Shown piece after piece: positions 28,018-35,690 of a stretch of 64,000 nucleotides of DNA. The notes beneath the pieces are model-generated. The model had not been told where the DNA came from. It saw only the letters and a list, made by a program, of their open reading frames with translations, and did no database searches. A program made the translations under genes and the position numbers. Source of the stretch: Pseudomonas parafulva (GTDB lineage: Bacteria > Pseudomonadota > Gammaproteobacteria > Pseudomonadales > Pseudomonadaceae); NCBI RefSeq assembly GCF_002021815.1, contig NZ_CP019952.1, positions 279,001 through 343,000 of the forward strand, in the 5' to 3' direction. Positions within the stretch are counted from its first letter, which is position 1; the number at the start of each line of letters is the position of its first letter.

Positions 28018-28830
28018 ATGACCCTGCAAAAACGTAACAACGTCCAGGTAGCCGGAGCGGGTGACGTGACCCTCGTTCTTTCCCATGGTTTAGGCTGCGA
28101 CCAATCCATGTGGCGGCTGCTACTGCCGCACTTTCTCGAGCGCTTTCGGGTTGTTACCTACGACTTGGTCGGGGCAGGGCGCTCGGACCTCAGTGCCTAC
28201 AAGCACGACAAGTACTCCACGCTGTGGGGCTACGCCAGCGACCTCAACGAAATCATCGACGAATACGCCCAAGGCCCGGTCATCGTGGTCGCCCACTCGG
28301 TCAGCGCCATGATCACTGCCCTGGCCGAACGCCAGCGGCCAGGCCGCCTGATGGGGCTGGTCATGGTGGGCGGCTCGCCCTGTTATGTGGACGACGAGGC
28401 CTACACCGGCGGTTTCACCCCCGAAGAAGTGCACGACCTGCTGACCACCCTCGACGAAAACTACCTGGGCTGGTCCAGCTCCATGGCCCCCGTGCTGATG
28501 GGCACCCCCGGCCAGCCGGCCTTGGAACAGGAACTGGCCAGCAGTTTCAGCCGCACCGACGCCCAGATCGCCCGGCATTTCGCCCGCGTGATCTTCCTGT
28601 CCGACCACCGCAAGGACGTGACGGGCCTGCAACTGCCTACCCTGATCGTGCAATGCACGGGCGACCCCGTGGTGCCTGTGGCGGTGGGCAAATACCTCAA
28701 CACCGTCATGCCGAGCAGCCAGCTGAGCATCATCGAGAACATGGGCCACTACCCCCAGCTGAGCGCGTCAGGCGCTTGTGCTGCCGCGATGGACGAGTTC
28801 TTCACCCACCTTGGCCTCGACCATGGATAA
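28018..28830 (+). CDS. RsbQ-like alpha/beta hydrolase
   Basis: 270 aa, alpha/beta-hydrolase fold. The catalytic triad is readable: Ser94 in VVAHSVSAM, Asp216 in VQCTGDPVVPVAVGKYL and His244 in ENMGHYPQLS. The Asp and His segments closely match B. subtilis RsbQ, which works with the PAS phosphatase RsbP in energy-stress sensing; RsbQ is also the bacterial relative of plant karrikin/strigolactone receptors (KAI2/D14). Its stop lies 8 bp inside the next gene, a PAS histidine kinase, so the two are translationally coupled. Start ATG at 28018 behind GGGAGAGG. The true substrate or ligand is unknown. Confidence 0.88.
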   Translation: MTLQKRNNVQVAGAGDVTLVLSHGLGCDQSMWRLLLPHFLERFRVVTYDLVGAGRSDLSAYKHDKYSTLWGYASDLNEIIDEYAQGPVIVVAHSVSAMITALAERQRPGRLMGLVMVGGSPCYVDDEAYTGGFTPEEVHDLLTTLDENYLGWSSSMAPVLMGTPGQPALEQELASSFSRTDAQIARHFARVIFLSDHRKDVTGLQLPTLIVQCTGDPVVPVAVGKYLNTVMPSSQLSIIENMGHYPQLSASGACAAAMDEFFTHLGLDHG

Positions 28831-29980
28831 CACGGCGCTGCTGTCCACCCAGGCCTTCTTCGAGCACGCACCCTGTGCCCTGGTGGTGATGGCGCCCGAC
28901 GGCACCCTGGTGCGCTGCAACCAGACCCTGGCCGACTGGCTGGGATACGACAGCGCCACCCTGCACGCGATGAGTTTCGACCAACTGCTGCCCGCCGACG
29001 GCCGCGTGTTCCTGCTGACCCACTGGGGCCCACTGCTGAACATGCAAGGGTCCATCTCCGAAGTGAAGATTGCCCTGCGCCACCGCGACGGCCGCAAGCT
29101 GCCCATGCTGCTCAGCGGCGTACGCCGCGAAAGTGATGACGGCATTCGCTACCACCTGGCGCTGTTCAGCGCCCTCGAAAGCACCAGCAGTGGCAAGGCC
29201 GCCCTGGAAGCCATGCAACGCGCCGAAGAAATGCTGGCGCAGAAGATAGAAGCCGAAAGCGCCCTGCAACGCGCCCAGGCCGAACTCGCCGCCGCCTACC
29301 AGGAGGTGCAGCGCCGCGCTGTTTTCTCCGAACAGATGGTCGCCATCGCCAGCCACGACCTGAAGAACCCCCTGACCGCCATCCAGATGGCCGCGTCCAT
29401 GCTCAAGCGCGACCTACCCAACGACCGTGCGCGGCGGTTACTGGCCGGCATCGACAACTCGACTGAGCGCGCGCTGCGCATGATCGTCGACCTGCTCGAC
29501 TTCGCCTCGGTCAGGCTCGGCCCCGGCATGACCATCCGCCGCGAGCGAGTGGACCTGGTACGTGCCGTGGATTATTCGATAAGTGAGCTGAAGGTGGCCT
29601 TCCCTGACGCACAGATTCGGCACTACGCCCGCGGCCGACGCGTGGTGCAGGTCGACCCGGATCGGTTGCAGCAGTTGATTGGCAACCTGGTGGCCAATGG
29701 CGTGGCCTATGGCGACCTTCGCTACCCCATCACCCTGACAACGGACTTCTCGGATGACGGGGCGGTGGTGAGTGTGCATAACCATGGTGCTGCGATCGAT
29801 GACGCGCTGCTGCCCACGTTGTTCGAGCCGATGACCCGAGGCAGCGATTGCCAGGACACGGTGCGGTCGGTGGGGCTGGGGTTGTTTATCGTGAAGAAGA
29901 TTGCCGAGGCGCATGGGGGGAGTGTGAGCATGTGCTCGGATGAGGTGTTGGGGACACGGTTTGAGGTTTGGTTGGGATGA
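28823..29980 (+). CDS. Cytoplasmic PAS-domain histidine kinase
   Basis: 385 aa with no membrane segment. PAS domain at residues ~8-115 (FFEHAPCALVVMAPDGTLVRCN...LGYDSATL, RHRDGRKLPMLLS), a coiled-coil linker (EEMLAQKIEAESALQRAQAEL), H-box with His178 (VAIASHDLKNPLTAIQMA), and an HATPase domain with IGNLVANGVAYG and SVGLGLFIVKKIAEAHGG. The N-box Asn is kept. ATG at 28823 overlaps the hydrolase stop (ATGGATAA). This is RsbQ/RsbP-like pairing with a kinase in place of the phosphatase. No response regulator is adjacent. Confidence 0.9.
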   Translation: MDNTALLSTQAFFEHAPCALVVMAPDGTLVRCNQTLADWLGYDSATLHAMSFDQLLPADGRVFLLTHWGPLLNMQGSISEVKIALRHRDGRKLPMLLSGVRRESDDGIRYHLALFSALESTSSGKAALEAMQRAEEMLAQKIEAESALQRAQAELAAAYQEVQRRAVFSEQMVAIASHDLKNPLTAIQMAASMLKRDLPNDRARRLLAGIDNSTERALRMIVDLLDFASVRLGPGMTIRRERVDLVRAVDYSISELKVAFPDAQIRHYARGRRVVQVDPDRLQQLIGNLVANGVAYGDLRYPITLTTDFSDDGAVVSVHNHGAAIDDALLPTLFEPMTRGSDCQDTVRSVGLGLFIVKKIAEAHGGSVSMCSDEVLGTRFEVWLG

Positions 29981-30095
29981 GGGGCCTTGGGCAGGTGCGT
30001 TCAATGAGCCGGGAATCCTAACCCTTATCTTGCGTAAGCGCCGTCCCATACGAGCAACCACCCAATACCGCATCCGGAACCGAGCGAATCCCAGG

Positions 30096-30126
30096 GTGGG
30101 AGCGGCCTCGCGCCGCGATGAGCTGC
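30096..30126. repeat. Degenerate single REP-type unit
   Basis: GTGGGAGCGGCCTCGCGCCG followed by CGATGAGCTGC, a diverged single copy of the window's REP unit in the 297-bp gap between the kinase and hicB. The rest of that gap shows no gene. Confidence 0.6.
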
Positions 30127-30243
30127 ACAGCAGCCTCAACAAGGCATTTCAGAAGTTCAATGGATACCCTGTGAGCTCTCAAGTCTTGCAAAGTTGGTTC
30201 AGTGCTTCAGTTGCGTTTCTTGCTCGTATACCTAGTCATTATT

Positions 30244-30264
30244 AGGGCGCCCGTAGGGCGCCCT
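30244..30264. terminator. Hairpin terminator downstream of hicB
   Basis: AGGGCGCCC-GTA-GGGCGCCCT, a 9-bp perfect stem. TTAAT follows on the + strand; on the minus strand the downstream bases are AAT. It lies 14 bp past the hicB stop. Confidence 0.65.
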
Positions 30265-30277
30265 TAATGTTTTCAAG

Positions 30278-30724
30278 TCATACTGTCTTTCTGGTTTTTA
30301 AAGCGTCTATGCCTTCGTTTAAGTTTTTCGCCAGCTCGTGCAGCGCCGCCGCGGCTAAAAATCCTGATCTGGACGCATAAGAGCTGTCTTCTTTCACGCG
30401 ATCATCTATGCGTTTGAGGAGACCTTCTGGTAAAGACGCGTTAAAGCGAACCGACTTCCCATAGTAGGGGGTGACGTCGAATTCTACGAAAGCCCAGATG
30501 CCATCGGCATAAGCCGGGTCCTTCCTATGAAGTTCGATGTTTTGAGGTTGCGGCAGAGGCTCTCCATCTTCTACCAAACCTTCAAAGTGCATCTCTAACG
30601 CAAGTTGGACTTCGCTCAATGCTTCATCGATCGTTTCGCCAGCAGAGAAGCAGCCCGGTACGTCTGGAACTGTCACTCCGTAATCGGAATCTTCATCTTT
30701 GTGCAAAACAACTGGGTATTTCAT
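30278..30724 (-). CDS. hicB: HicB-type antitoxin
   Basis: 148 aa. The N-terminal HicB partial-RNase-H-like domain (MKYPVVLHKDEDSDYGVTVP...CFSAGETIDEALSEVQLALE) is joined to a C-terminal ribbon-helix-helix-like segment (SVRFNASLPEGLLKRIDDRV...SRSGFLAAAALHELA). It neutralises HicA and represses the operon. The ATG at 30724 is chosen because GGAGGG lies 9 nt upstream; the ATG at 30733 would abut that Shine-Dalgarno sequence. Order hicA-hicB with an 87-bp gap, toxin first as is usual. Followed by a hairpin. Confidence 0.92.
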   Translation of the reverse strand: MKYPVVLHKDEDSDYGVTVPDVPGCFSAGETIDEALSEVQLALEMHFEGLVEDGEPLPQPQNIELHRKDPAYADGIWAFVEFDVTPYYGKSVRFNASLPEGLLKRIDDRVKEDSSYASRSGFLAAAALHELAKNLNEGIDALKTRKTV

Positions 30725-30811
30725 TTTAAACATCCCTCCGAAAAAGTTCGGCGATTCGATTTCACTATTGCTAACAGCAAGCTTACGATCTACCAGCAAG
30801 TGTAAAGCCGG

Positions 30812-30994
30812 TCAGAGACCGGCTTGCTTCCAGATGTTTCGAAGCGTCCCGATTGCCACATCTTTACTCGGATGAGGAACCGTAACCCGTCCCTTCCTGG
30901 TTGGATGCTTGAACTGCTGGTGGCTCCCATCAGTCCCTTTAACTCTGACCCAACCGTCATCCTTTAGCCGCTTGATGATGTCTCGGCTGTGCAC
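30812..30994 (-). CDS. hicA: HicA-type mRNA interferase toxin
   Basis: 60 aa double-stranded-RNA-binding-fold toxin. The conserved segment KGTDGSHQQFKHP carries the catalytic His25, followed by VTVPHPSKDVAIGTLRNIWKQAGL. The start is GTG at 30994, fixed by a strong AGGAGG 6 nt upstream; a longer in-frame ORF to 31123 covers the operator and is rejected. Its product cleaves mRNA when HicB is depleted. Sits in the accessory patch next to tRNA-Thr. Confidence 0.92.
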   Translation of the reverse strand: MHSRDIIKRLKDDGWVRVKGTDGSHQQFKHPTRKGRVTVPHPSKDVAIGTLRNIWKQAGL

Positions 30995-31022
30995 GGGTAC
31001 CTCCTCAAAGCTTGCCGCAGAT

Positions 31023-31071
31023 GTGTGTATACTACACAACGATTCAGAGGATTGTACACACCAGTACACAA
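31023..31071 (-). promoter_or_regulatory. hicAB promoter with palindromic operators
   Basis: Two symmetric elements lie 29-77 bp before hicA. One is GTGTATACTACAC at 31025-31037 (arms GTGTA/TACAC around a 3-bp centre), which overlaps a -10-like TATAC. The other is the 20-bp stretch at 31052-31071 bounded by TTGT and ACAA and containing GTACAC repeats. HicB-type ribbon-helix-helix regulators bind such sites; assignment is inferred. Confidence 0.45.
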
Positions 31072-31494
31072 TGTCTAAGATCCGATAACCCAACGCTTGT
31101 TCCCCACACCAGGGTATGAGCACACATCGACCCTAGTTGCATACGCTTCACCTCCGTTTGCTAATCCTCGACCCACCGTATCCTGCCCAGAATGCTGAGT
31201 GTTATCAGGGATGGCCCCTGCGATTTGTAAGGGATGTCCTCTAGCCTGGGGCTGGCGGCTCCTGACGTCCTGGAACGAGGGCATCTCATAATCTGGCCTG
31301 TTTAAGCCGTTAAAGGTGGGCGGGTAGAGGCTGCATTGGCTGACGAGACCAGTGCTGCGAGATCCTGAGTCGGATGAAATGCAGCAATGCGATGACCGGG
31401 GCATGCCCGACTGTTAGTCAGGTGCACTCCGTCCCTTGGTCTGCGGGGCCATCCCCTACAGCGCTGCTGCTGGAGCCATTGGCGTCTGTCACGC
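31072..31494. other. Non-coding stretch between hicAB and the integrase remnant
   Basis: About 420 bp with stop codons in every frame at short range and no recognised gene or RNA. The open frame on the minus strand (31075-31404) is Ser/Arg/Gln-rich and unlike any protein I know. Probably decayed island DNA. Confidence 0.4.
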
Positions 31495-31779
31495 CTATGT
31501 CAGGAGTGAAGTTGCCGCAAAACCGAATGCGATAAGGGCTGCAGCACTGTCAAGAGCGCCCGTCTCTTCCCAGTGAAACAGACGGATCACTGGATAACTG
31601 CTTAGGGCAGTCAGGCCTTCTCGGCCATCGGGTTTCACGTACCTGAGCCGCCCTCCTTTGCGGCCGTTGGGTTGCCCAAGCAGGTCAAGACCGCCCCCAT
31701 CGAAGAGCTTGTACTCGCGCTTTCTGGGATTTGCCGTGCGACAGGGGGTACCGGTAGGCGGGGCAGTTTTGCGGGCCAC
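31495..31779 (-). pseudogene. Remnant of a P4-type tyrosine integrase (N-terminal DUF4102 segment)
   Basis: About 65 residues resemble the N-terminus of island integrases: MARKTAPPTGTPCRTANPRK, then REYKLFDGGGLDLLGQPNGR and GRLRYVKPDGREGLTALSSY. Similarity stops there and the frame ends soon after, so the catalytic domain is gone. It begins about 165 bp from the 3' end of tRNA-Thr and runs away from it, the usual place for an integrase of a tRNA-targeted genomic island. Several conserved residues are altered (for example GLDLLGQP in place of the usual GLYLLVKP), consistent with decay. Confidence 0.75.
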
Positions 31780-31873
31780 AAGGATAGTCTCCGATATCGA
31801 AACGGACCTCTACCCTTAAAACTAGCCTTATTAGCGCTGGCTATTCCCGGAATTCGACGGAACGCCAAAACGA

Positions 31874-31899
31874 AAAAACCCGCCAAAAGGCGGGTTTTT
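31874..31899. terminator. Bidirectional terminator downstream of tRNA-Thr
   Basis: AAAAACCCGCC-AAAA-GGCGGGTTTTT: an 11-bp perfect palindromic stem with A- and T-runs, 44 bp past the tRNA 3' end. Confidence 0.93.
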
Positions 31900-31942
31900 C
31901 GTGAATTCCAGAGATTTTGAAACCCTTCTCTGAAACCTTGAA

Positions 31943-32018
<76 letters not shown>

Positions 32019-32116
32019 AATGGGGCGTCATTATAACGATCGTTTGGCGTGTGTAAACCACTTCATTGCGATTGTTTGAAAATGACCTAAGTCACCGACC
32101 CAAAAGGGGAATTTTC

Positions 32117-32365
32117 TTACCAGCCGCGGTGGATGGTGGTGACGCTTGGCTCGGTCTTGCCGGGGTTGAAGAACAGCTTGTCGTTGTCGCAGCCGCGCTT
32201 GCGGCAGGTGTTGTCGGCGCGCAGGGGCAGGCCTCGGTCGCCGCCCAGCTGCATGCCGGGGTGGTTCCAGCCGAGGTTGCCGGGGGCGGGGTGCGAGGGG
32301 GCGCTGGCGCAGGCGGTGAGGGCCAGGGCGAAAGCGAGCAGGGCGAGGGGCTTGGCTTGGGTCAC
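32117..32365 (-). CDS. Small predicted lipoprotein (82 aa)
   Basis: GTG start at 32365 gives MTQAKPLALLAFALALTACA, a lipoprotein signal with lipobox LTAC (Cys at about residue 19). The mature part is Gly/Pro/Asn-rich (APGNLGWNHPGMQLGGDRGL) and ends with a Cys pair region NTCRKRGCDNDKLFF and HRGW. Function unknown; probably outer-membrane anchored. The Shine-Dalgarno match is weak, and the longer open frame to 32605 runs through a repeat, so the GTG is preferred because the signal peptide begins there. Confidence 0.75.
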   Translation of the reverse strand: MTQAKPLALLAFALALTACASAPSHPAPGNLGWNHPGMQLGGDRGLPLRADNTCRKRGCDNDKLFFNPGKTEPSVTTIHRGW

Positions 32366-32548
32366 GAGAGTCAGGTCCGTTGTCGAATCTGGCGCAACGC
32401 CAGATGGCCGCAGGGCTGGCAGGCAGCGCGCGACGTCACTTTTTAATGATTGGGGGGCGCATGATACACGGTTGTGGGGGCGGGGATTAGGGGTGGGCTG
32501 TTGCGGTGTGTGTGTAGGGGGGGATATGTGGTTTGGGGTGGGAGTTTT

Positions 32549-32607
32549 GGGGCCGCTCTGCGGCCCATCGCGGCCGGTCCGGCGCTCCGGCGAGGCCGCT
32601 CCCACAT
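32549..32607. repeat. Diverged REP-type unit
   Basis: GGGGCCGCTCTGCGGCCCAT, then a GC-rich core and GGCCGCTCCCACAT. It is related to the repeats at 5.7, 12.7 and 40.1 kb but with a changed core. It lies upstream of the DUF3077 leader. Confidence 0.65.
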
Positions 32608-32789
32608 GGGGATGAGTTGGGCTGGAGTGTTGTAGCTTGCGAGCCTTGGTTTTGTAGGAAATGTCTGGACTCTCCAGCTGGAGACTTCTGCAAGTTTAGT
32701 CATCGGACGTATCCTACGCGCTCTGCCGAAGTATCGCCGTTGTCTGGGAAATACCTCACGGATACCTTTGCCCCGTCGCTCTGGCGACC

Positions 32790-32963
32790 GGGTGTGAGAA
32801 CCCGACTTTGAACCTAGCGGCTGCTCAATGGCGACCGTGCACGGGCAGACTTCGGTCTGGCCGGGCTTCCTATGTTCACTCGGTTTCTCACCCTGTGCAC
32901 GGTTGCCGCCTTTGTCCCGTGAGAAGCATGAATGTGGCAACTCCTTTGAACATAGGGGGTTCA
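32790..32963 (+). ncRNA. Putative structured 5' leader of the DUF3077 gene
   Basis: Complementary segments in the order A (GGGTGTGAGAACCCG, 32790-32804), B (GGCGACCGTGCAC, 32830-32842), a UUCG hairpin (CAGAC-TTCG-GTCTG, 32846-32859), A' (TTCTCAC, 32885-32891) and B' (GTGCACGGTTGCC, 32895-32907). A second copy of A (GTGAGAA, 32919-32925) could compete for A'. A-A' with B-B' would be a pseudoknot. A last hairpin, TGAAC...GTTCA (32947-32963), places the AGGGG ribosome site in its loop, 1 bp before the ATG context. This looks like a cis-regulatory RNA; transcription is not shown. Confidence 0.5.
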
Positions 32964-32964
32964 T

Positions 32965-33255
32965 ATGAAAACGATTGTTCCTGACCCACCCGTTGAGAGC
33001 GCTGTCACCACCGCAGGCGTAGAAACCTTCCTCCAAGCCGGCACCCCACCCGTAAACCTCCTTCGCGTTCAACCCGGCATCCCGGTGGATGCTGCGTACG
33101 AGCACGTCTCGATCCTGATGGGTTACATCAGGCACCTGGTGCGTGAGGGGGACATGGAGGATGACCATAAGCTGCTCGGTGCTGCGGATTACCTCTGCGA
33201 CATGGCCAACGCCTTGCTGAACGACATCGAAATCGCCAAAGGCAAGCGCCACTAG
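32965..33255 (+). CDS. DUF3077 domain protein (96 aa)
   Basis: The core NLLRVQPGIPVDAAYEHVSIL followed by ADYLCDMANALLNDIEIAK matches DUF3077, a small family expanded in Pseudomonas with no known role. The protein is acidic, helical and soluble, without a signal peptide. ATG at 32965 with AGGGGG 6 nt upstream, inside a small hairpin. The gene stands alone behind a leader with several complementary segments and after a diverged repeat. Confidence 0.85.
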   Translation: MKTIVPDPPVESAVTTAGVETFLQAGTPPVNLLRVQPGIPVDAAYEHVSILMGYIRHLVREGDMEDDHKLLGAADYLCDMANALLNDIEIAKGKRH

Positions 33256-33681
33256 CGGAGGCCCACCGGAACCTCGGCTGCATGGATGACGATAGGGCCA
33301 GGGTGCCAAGCGGATAGGCAACCCGTTTTCAGGTACCCGCCCAGTTCTTTGAAACGGCTCGAAGACAACAGACTTCAAAATCTCAAGGCCGTGGCAGGTT
33401 CTGAAGCCATTCCCAATTCCGGCATGGCAACCCCACCCCTACGCACCAAACCTCTCTGAAATCAACAAAAGATCGCCCCCGAAAAATTGCTTATGCACAA
33501 GCGGCATCGAATGCTTGTGCTAATGGCATAACTCAGGCCTCAACCAGCCGAATTTGCGCAAATGCCTGTTTTTGCTGGTCTTGAACGTGATTTTGGAATA
33601 AGCAAATCCATCTGGATGGCCGCGTACACCAACAGGTAACCCCAAGCTTGTTCACAGACTTATCCACAGGTTGTTCTGCGG
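33256..33681. other. Non-coding stretch downstream of the DUF3077 gene
   Basis: 426 bp without a supported gene. It contains a nested inverted repeat TTATGC-ACAAGC (33491-33502) with GCTTGTGC (33513-33520) and GCATAA (33526-33531), and one perfect DnaA-box-like TTATCCACA at 33660-33668 next to the methyltransferase stop. Neither is assigned a function. Confidence 0.4.
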
Positions 33682-34887
33682 CTATCTGTCGCGCTCGGCA
33701 AGGATCATCAGGTTGCGTGGGGTAAGGGTATAGTCGCAAAACACGCCCAAACGCACGTCATAGCCCTGTTCGGTCAGAAAAAGGGCACGATCCAATGCCA
33801 GCCAGAGCTCAAGCGGGCGGCGGAACAGGTTGCGCAGGCGTTCGAGGTTGCGTACCTGCGCCAAGCGCTCCCACCCTGCCGACTCCAAGGCTGCCCAGTC
33901 GATATCCCCATGCAGGTCCAGTTGCTTGAGCGCCGCCAGGTCACGGCAATACTGCTCGAAGGGCTTGGCCAGCCAGGCCACCGGCAGCGATGGCGTAGAC
34001 AGGTACTGGTCGGTCTGGCGCTGCTGGCGTTGCAGCAGGTCGAAGCCCAGGCGGCGGGCCATGGACGTGTCGCGCTGGCGGCATACGCGGGCGCCAGCGG
34101 TGACGGTTTCGCTCAAGGGCAGGCCAAGGTCATCCAGCGACAGCTGCAAGGCCGAGGCACGGGCAGCTGTGGATAACGCCTGGTTCTGGGCGGTGGCAAT
34201 GCGGTTGTAGCAGCACGGGGCCACGGCCAGTTGTGGGCAGTTTTGCTGGCTGGCCAGGCGCAGCAGCTGAACATGCAGGTCGCCGCAGGCGTGCAGGGCG
34301 ACCACGCTGGTGTCCGCATCCAGATGCTCGGCGCTGCCGGGGGCCATCACGTCCTGGTGGATGTGTTGCACAGGCAAGTGGTGATGGGCACTGAGGGCCT
34401 GGCCAGCAGCCACCAGCTCGGGGTCGTACTCCAGGCAGGTCAGGCGCTGGCCGGGTTGCAGCAAACGCCGGCCCAAATGGCCTTTGCCCGAACACCAGTC
34501 CAGCCAGTGACGCGAGGGTGCCCGGAAGGCGAGGTGACTGGCGAAGGCTTCGATCTGCTGCCATTTGCGGCCGGGCACATTGACGTCAAGCCGGTGCGCG
34601 GCGGCGCGGAGCGCAGAGGCTGGCAGGTTACCCAGAGCGCTGAGCGTCTGGGCGGCATCAGCCAGCTGTGGATAAGGTGCGGGCAGTGCGTGCGGGTCGA
34701 CCTCACCCTCGGCATCGGCCAGGGTGTTTTGGCGCAGATGTCGCGCCAGATCCGGGTAGGTGCCTTCCCAATCCAAGCGCAGGTGGGTGAACGGCCTGGG
34801 TTTCCACAGCGCCTGATGCTCAATCAAAAACCGATCAAGCGCCTGAAAGCGTTCGAGCAGAAGGTGGCTGTGGAGGGAGGTAGGCAT
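33682..34887 (-). CDS. SAM-dependent methyltransferase (Methyltransf_32-like)
   Basis: 401 aa. The Rossmann-like core is in the middle of the protein: motif I HWLDWCSGKGHLGRRLLQ (residues ~127-145), the acidic end of strand 2 (CLEYDPELVAAGQAL), and VVALHACGDLHVQLLR followed by VAPCCYNRI. This HACGDL...PCCY pattern is shared with tRNA-methyltransferase-like and GSTCD-related proteins. The N-terminal 120 residues and the C-terminal 130 residues are unassigned. The substrate is unknown. Lies downstream of, and in the same direction as, the amino-acid transporter genes but 113 bp away. Confidence 0.85.
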   Translation of the reverse strand: MPTSLHSHLLLERFQALDRFLIEHQALWKPRPFTHLRLDWEGTYPDLARHLRQNTLADAEGEVDPHALPAPYPQLADAAQTLSALGNLPASALRAAAHRLDVNVPGRKWQQIEAFASHLAFRAPSRHWLDWCSGKGHLGRRLLQPGQRLTCLEYDPELVAAGQALSAHHHLPVQHIHQDVMAPGSAEHLDADTSVVALHACGDLHVQLLRLASQQNCPQLAVAPCCYNRIATAQNQALSTAARASALQLSLDDLGLPLSETVTAGARVCRQRDTSMARRLGFDLLQRQQRQTDQYLSTPSLPVAWLAKPFEQYCRDLAALKQLDLHGDIDWAALESAGWERLAQVRNLERLRNLFRRPLELWLALDRALFLTEQGYDVRLGVFCDYTLTPRNLMILAERDR

Positions 34888-35000
34888 TGGGAGCGCTGTC
34901 GATAGAAGGTGTTCAGGCCGTGCTGTCGGCTGAACCCGCTTTCACCCTTGCATCCACATGCTAGGCAAACACGGGCCAGCCGGCTGCGGCCGGTAAAGGA

Positions 35001-35690
35001 TCAGCGCCCCTGGCAGGCGTCCACGCGCAACCAGCGCTCCAGCAGCTTGAAGCCCTGCACCAGCATGAACGAGATCAGCAGGTAGAACAGGCCAGCGGCG
35101 AAGAAGATCTCCACCGGCAAGTACGTGCGGGCAATGATGGTCCGCGCCATGCCGGTCAGTTCCAGCAGGGTAACCGTACTGGCCAGTGCGCTGGCCTTGA
35201 GCATCAGGATCACTTCGTTGCTGTAGGCCGGTAGGCCGATGCGGGCAGCCCGGGGCAGCATGATGTAGATCAGTGTCTTGGCCCGGGACATGCCCAGCGC
35301 CCGCGCAGCCTCGATCTCGCCTTTGGGAATGGACTGCAAGGCGCCGCGCAGGATTTCGGCGATGTAGGCGGCGGTGTGCAGGGTCATGGTCAGCACGGTG
35401 CACCAGAACGGGTCGCGCAGGTACGGCCACAGCGCGCTGGCGCGCACGGCGTCGAACTGGGCCAGGCCGTAGTACACCAGAAACAACTGCACCAGCAGCG
35501 GGGTGCCGCGGAAGAAGAAGATGTAGCTGAACGGCACGGCGCGCACGTACCAGTGCCGCGATGAACGGGCGATGCCCAGCGGAATGGCCAGGATCAGGCC
35601 GGCCACGACCGCGATGGCCACCAGCTCCAGGGTCAGGGTAGCGCCCTGGGCCAGGCGTGGCAGCCACTTGATGATCACTTCCCAGTTCAT
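35001..35690 (-). CDS. Polar amino-acid ABC transporter permease (HisM/ArtM type)
   Basis: 229 aa inner-membrane permease. Several hydrophobic helices (LTLELVAIAVVAGLILAIPLG) and the EAA loop GEIEAARALGMSRAKTLIYI that contacts the ATPase. FRGTPLLVQLFLVYYG is typical of the HisMQ family. ATG at 35690 overlaps the upstream permease stop (ATGA). Last gene of the ATPase-binding protein-permease-permease operon. Confidence 0.93.
   Translation of the reverse strand: MNWEVIIKWLPRLAQGATLTLELVAIAVVAGLILAIPLGIARSSRHWYVRAVPFSYIFFFRGTPLLVQLFLVYYGLAQFDAVRASALWPYLRDPFWCTVLTMTLHTAAYIAEILRGALQSIPKGEIEAARALGMSRAKTLIYIMLPRAARIGLPAYSNEVILMLKASALASTVTLLELTGMARTIIARTYLPVEIFFAAGLFYLLISFMLVQGFKLLERWLRVDACQGR

Noticed and set aside
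31075..31404. Minus-strand open frame between hicA and the integrase remnant
   Set aside because: Composition unlike a real protein, no start signal; overlaps the hicA operator region.
33660..33668. Perfect DnaA box TTATCCACA as a possible origin
   Set aside because: Only one box, no AT-rich unwinding element or dnaA/dnaN/gyrB neighbours.
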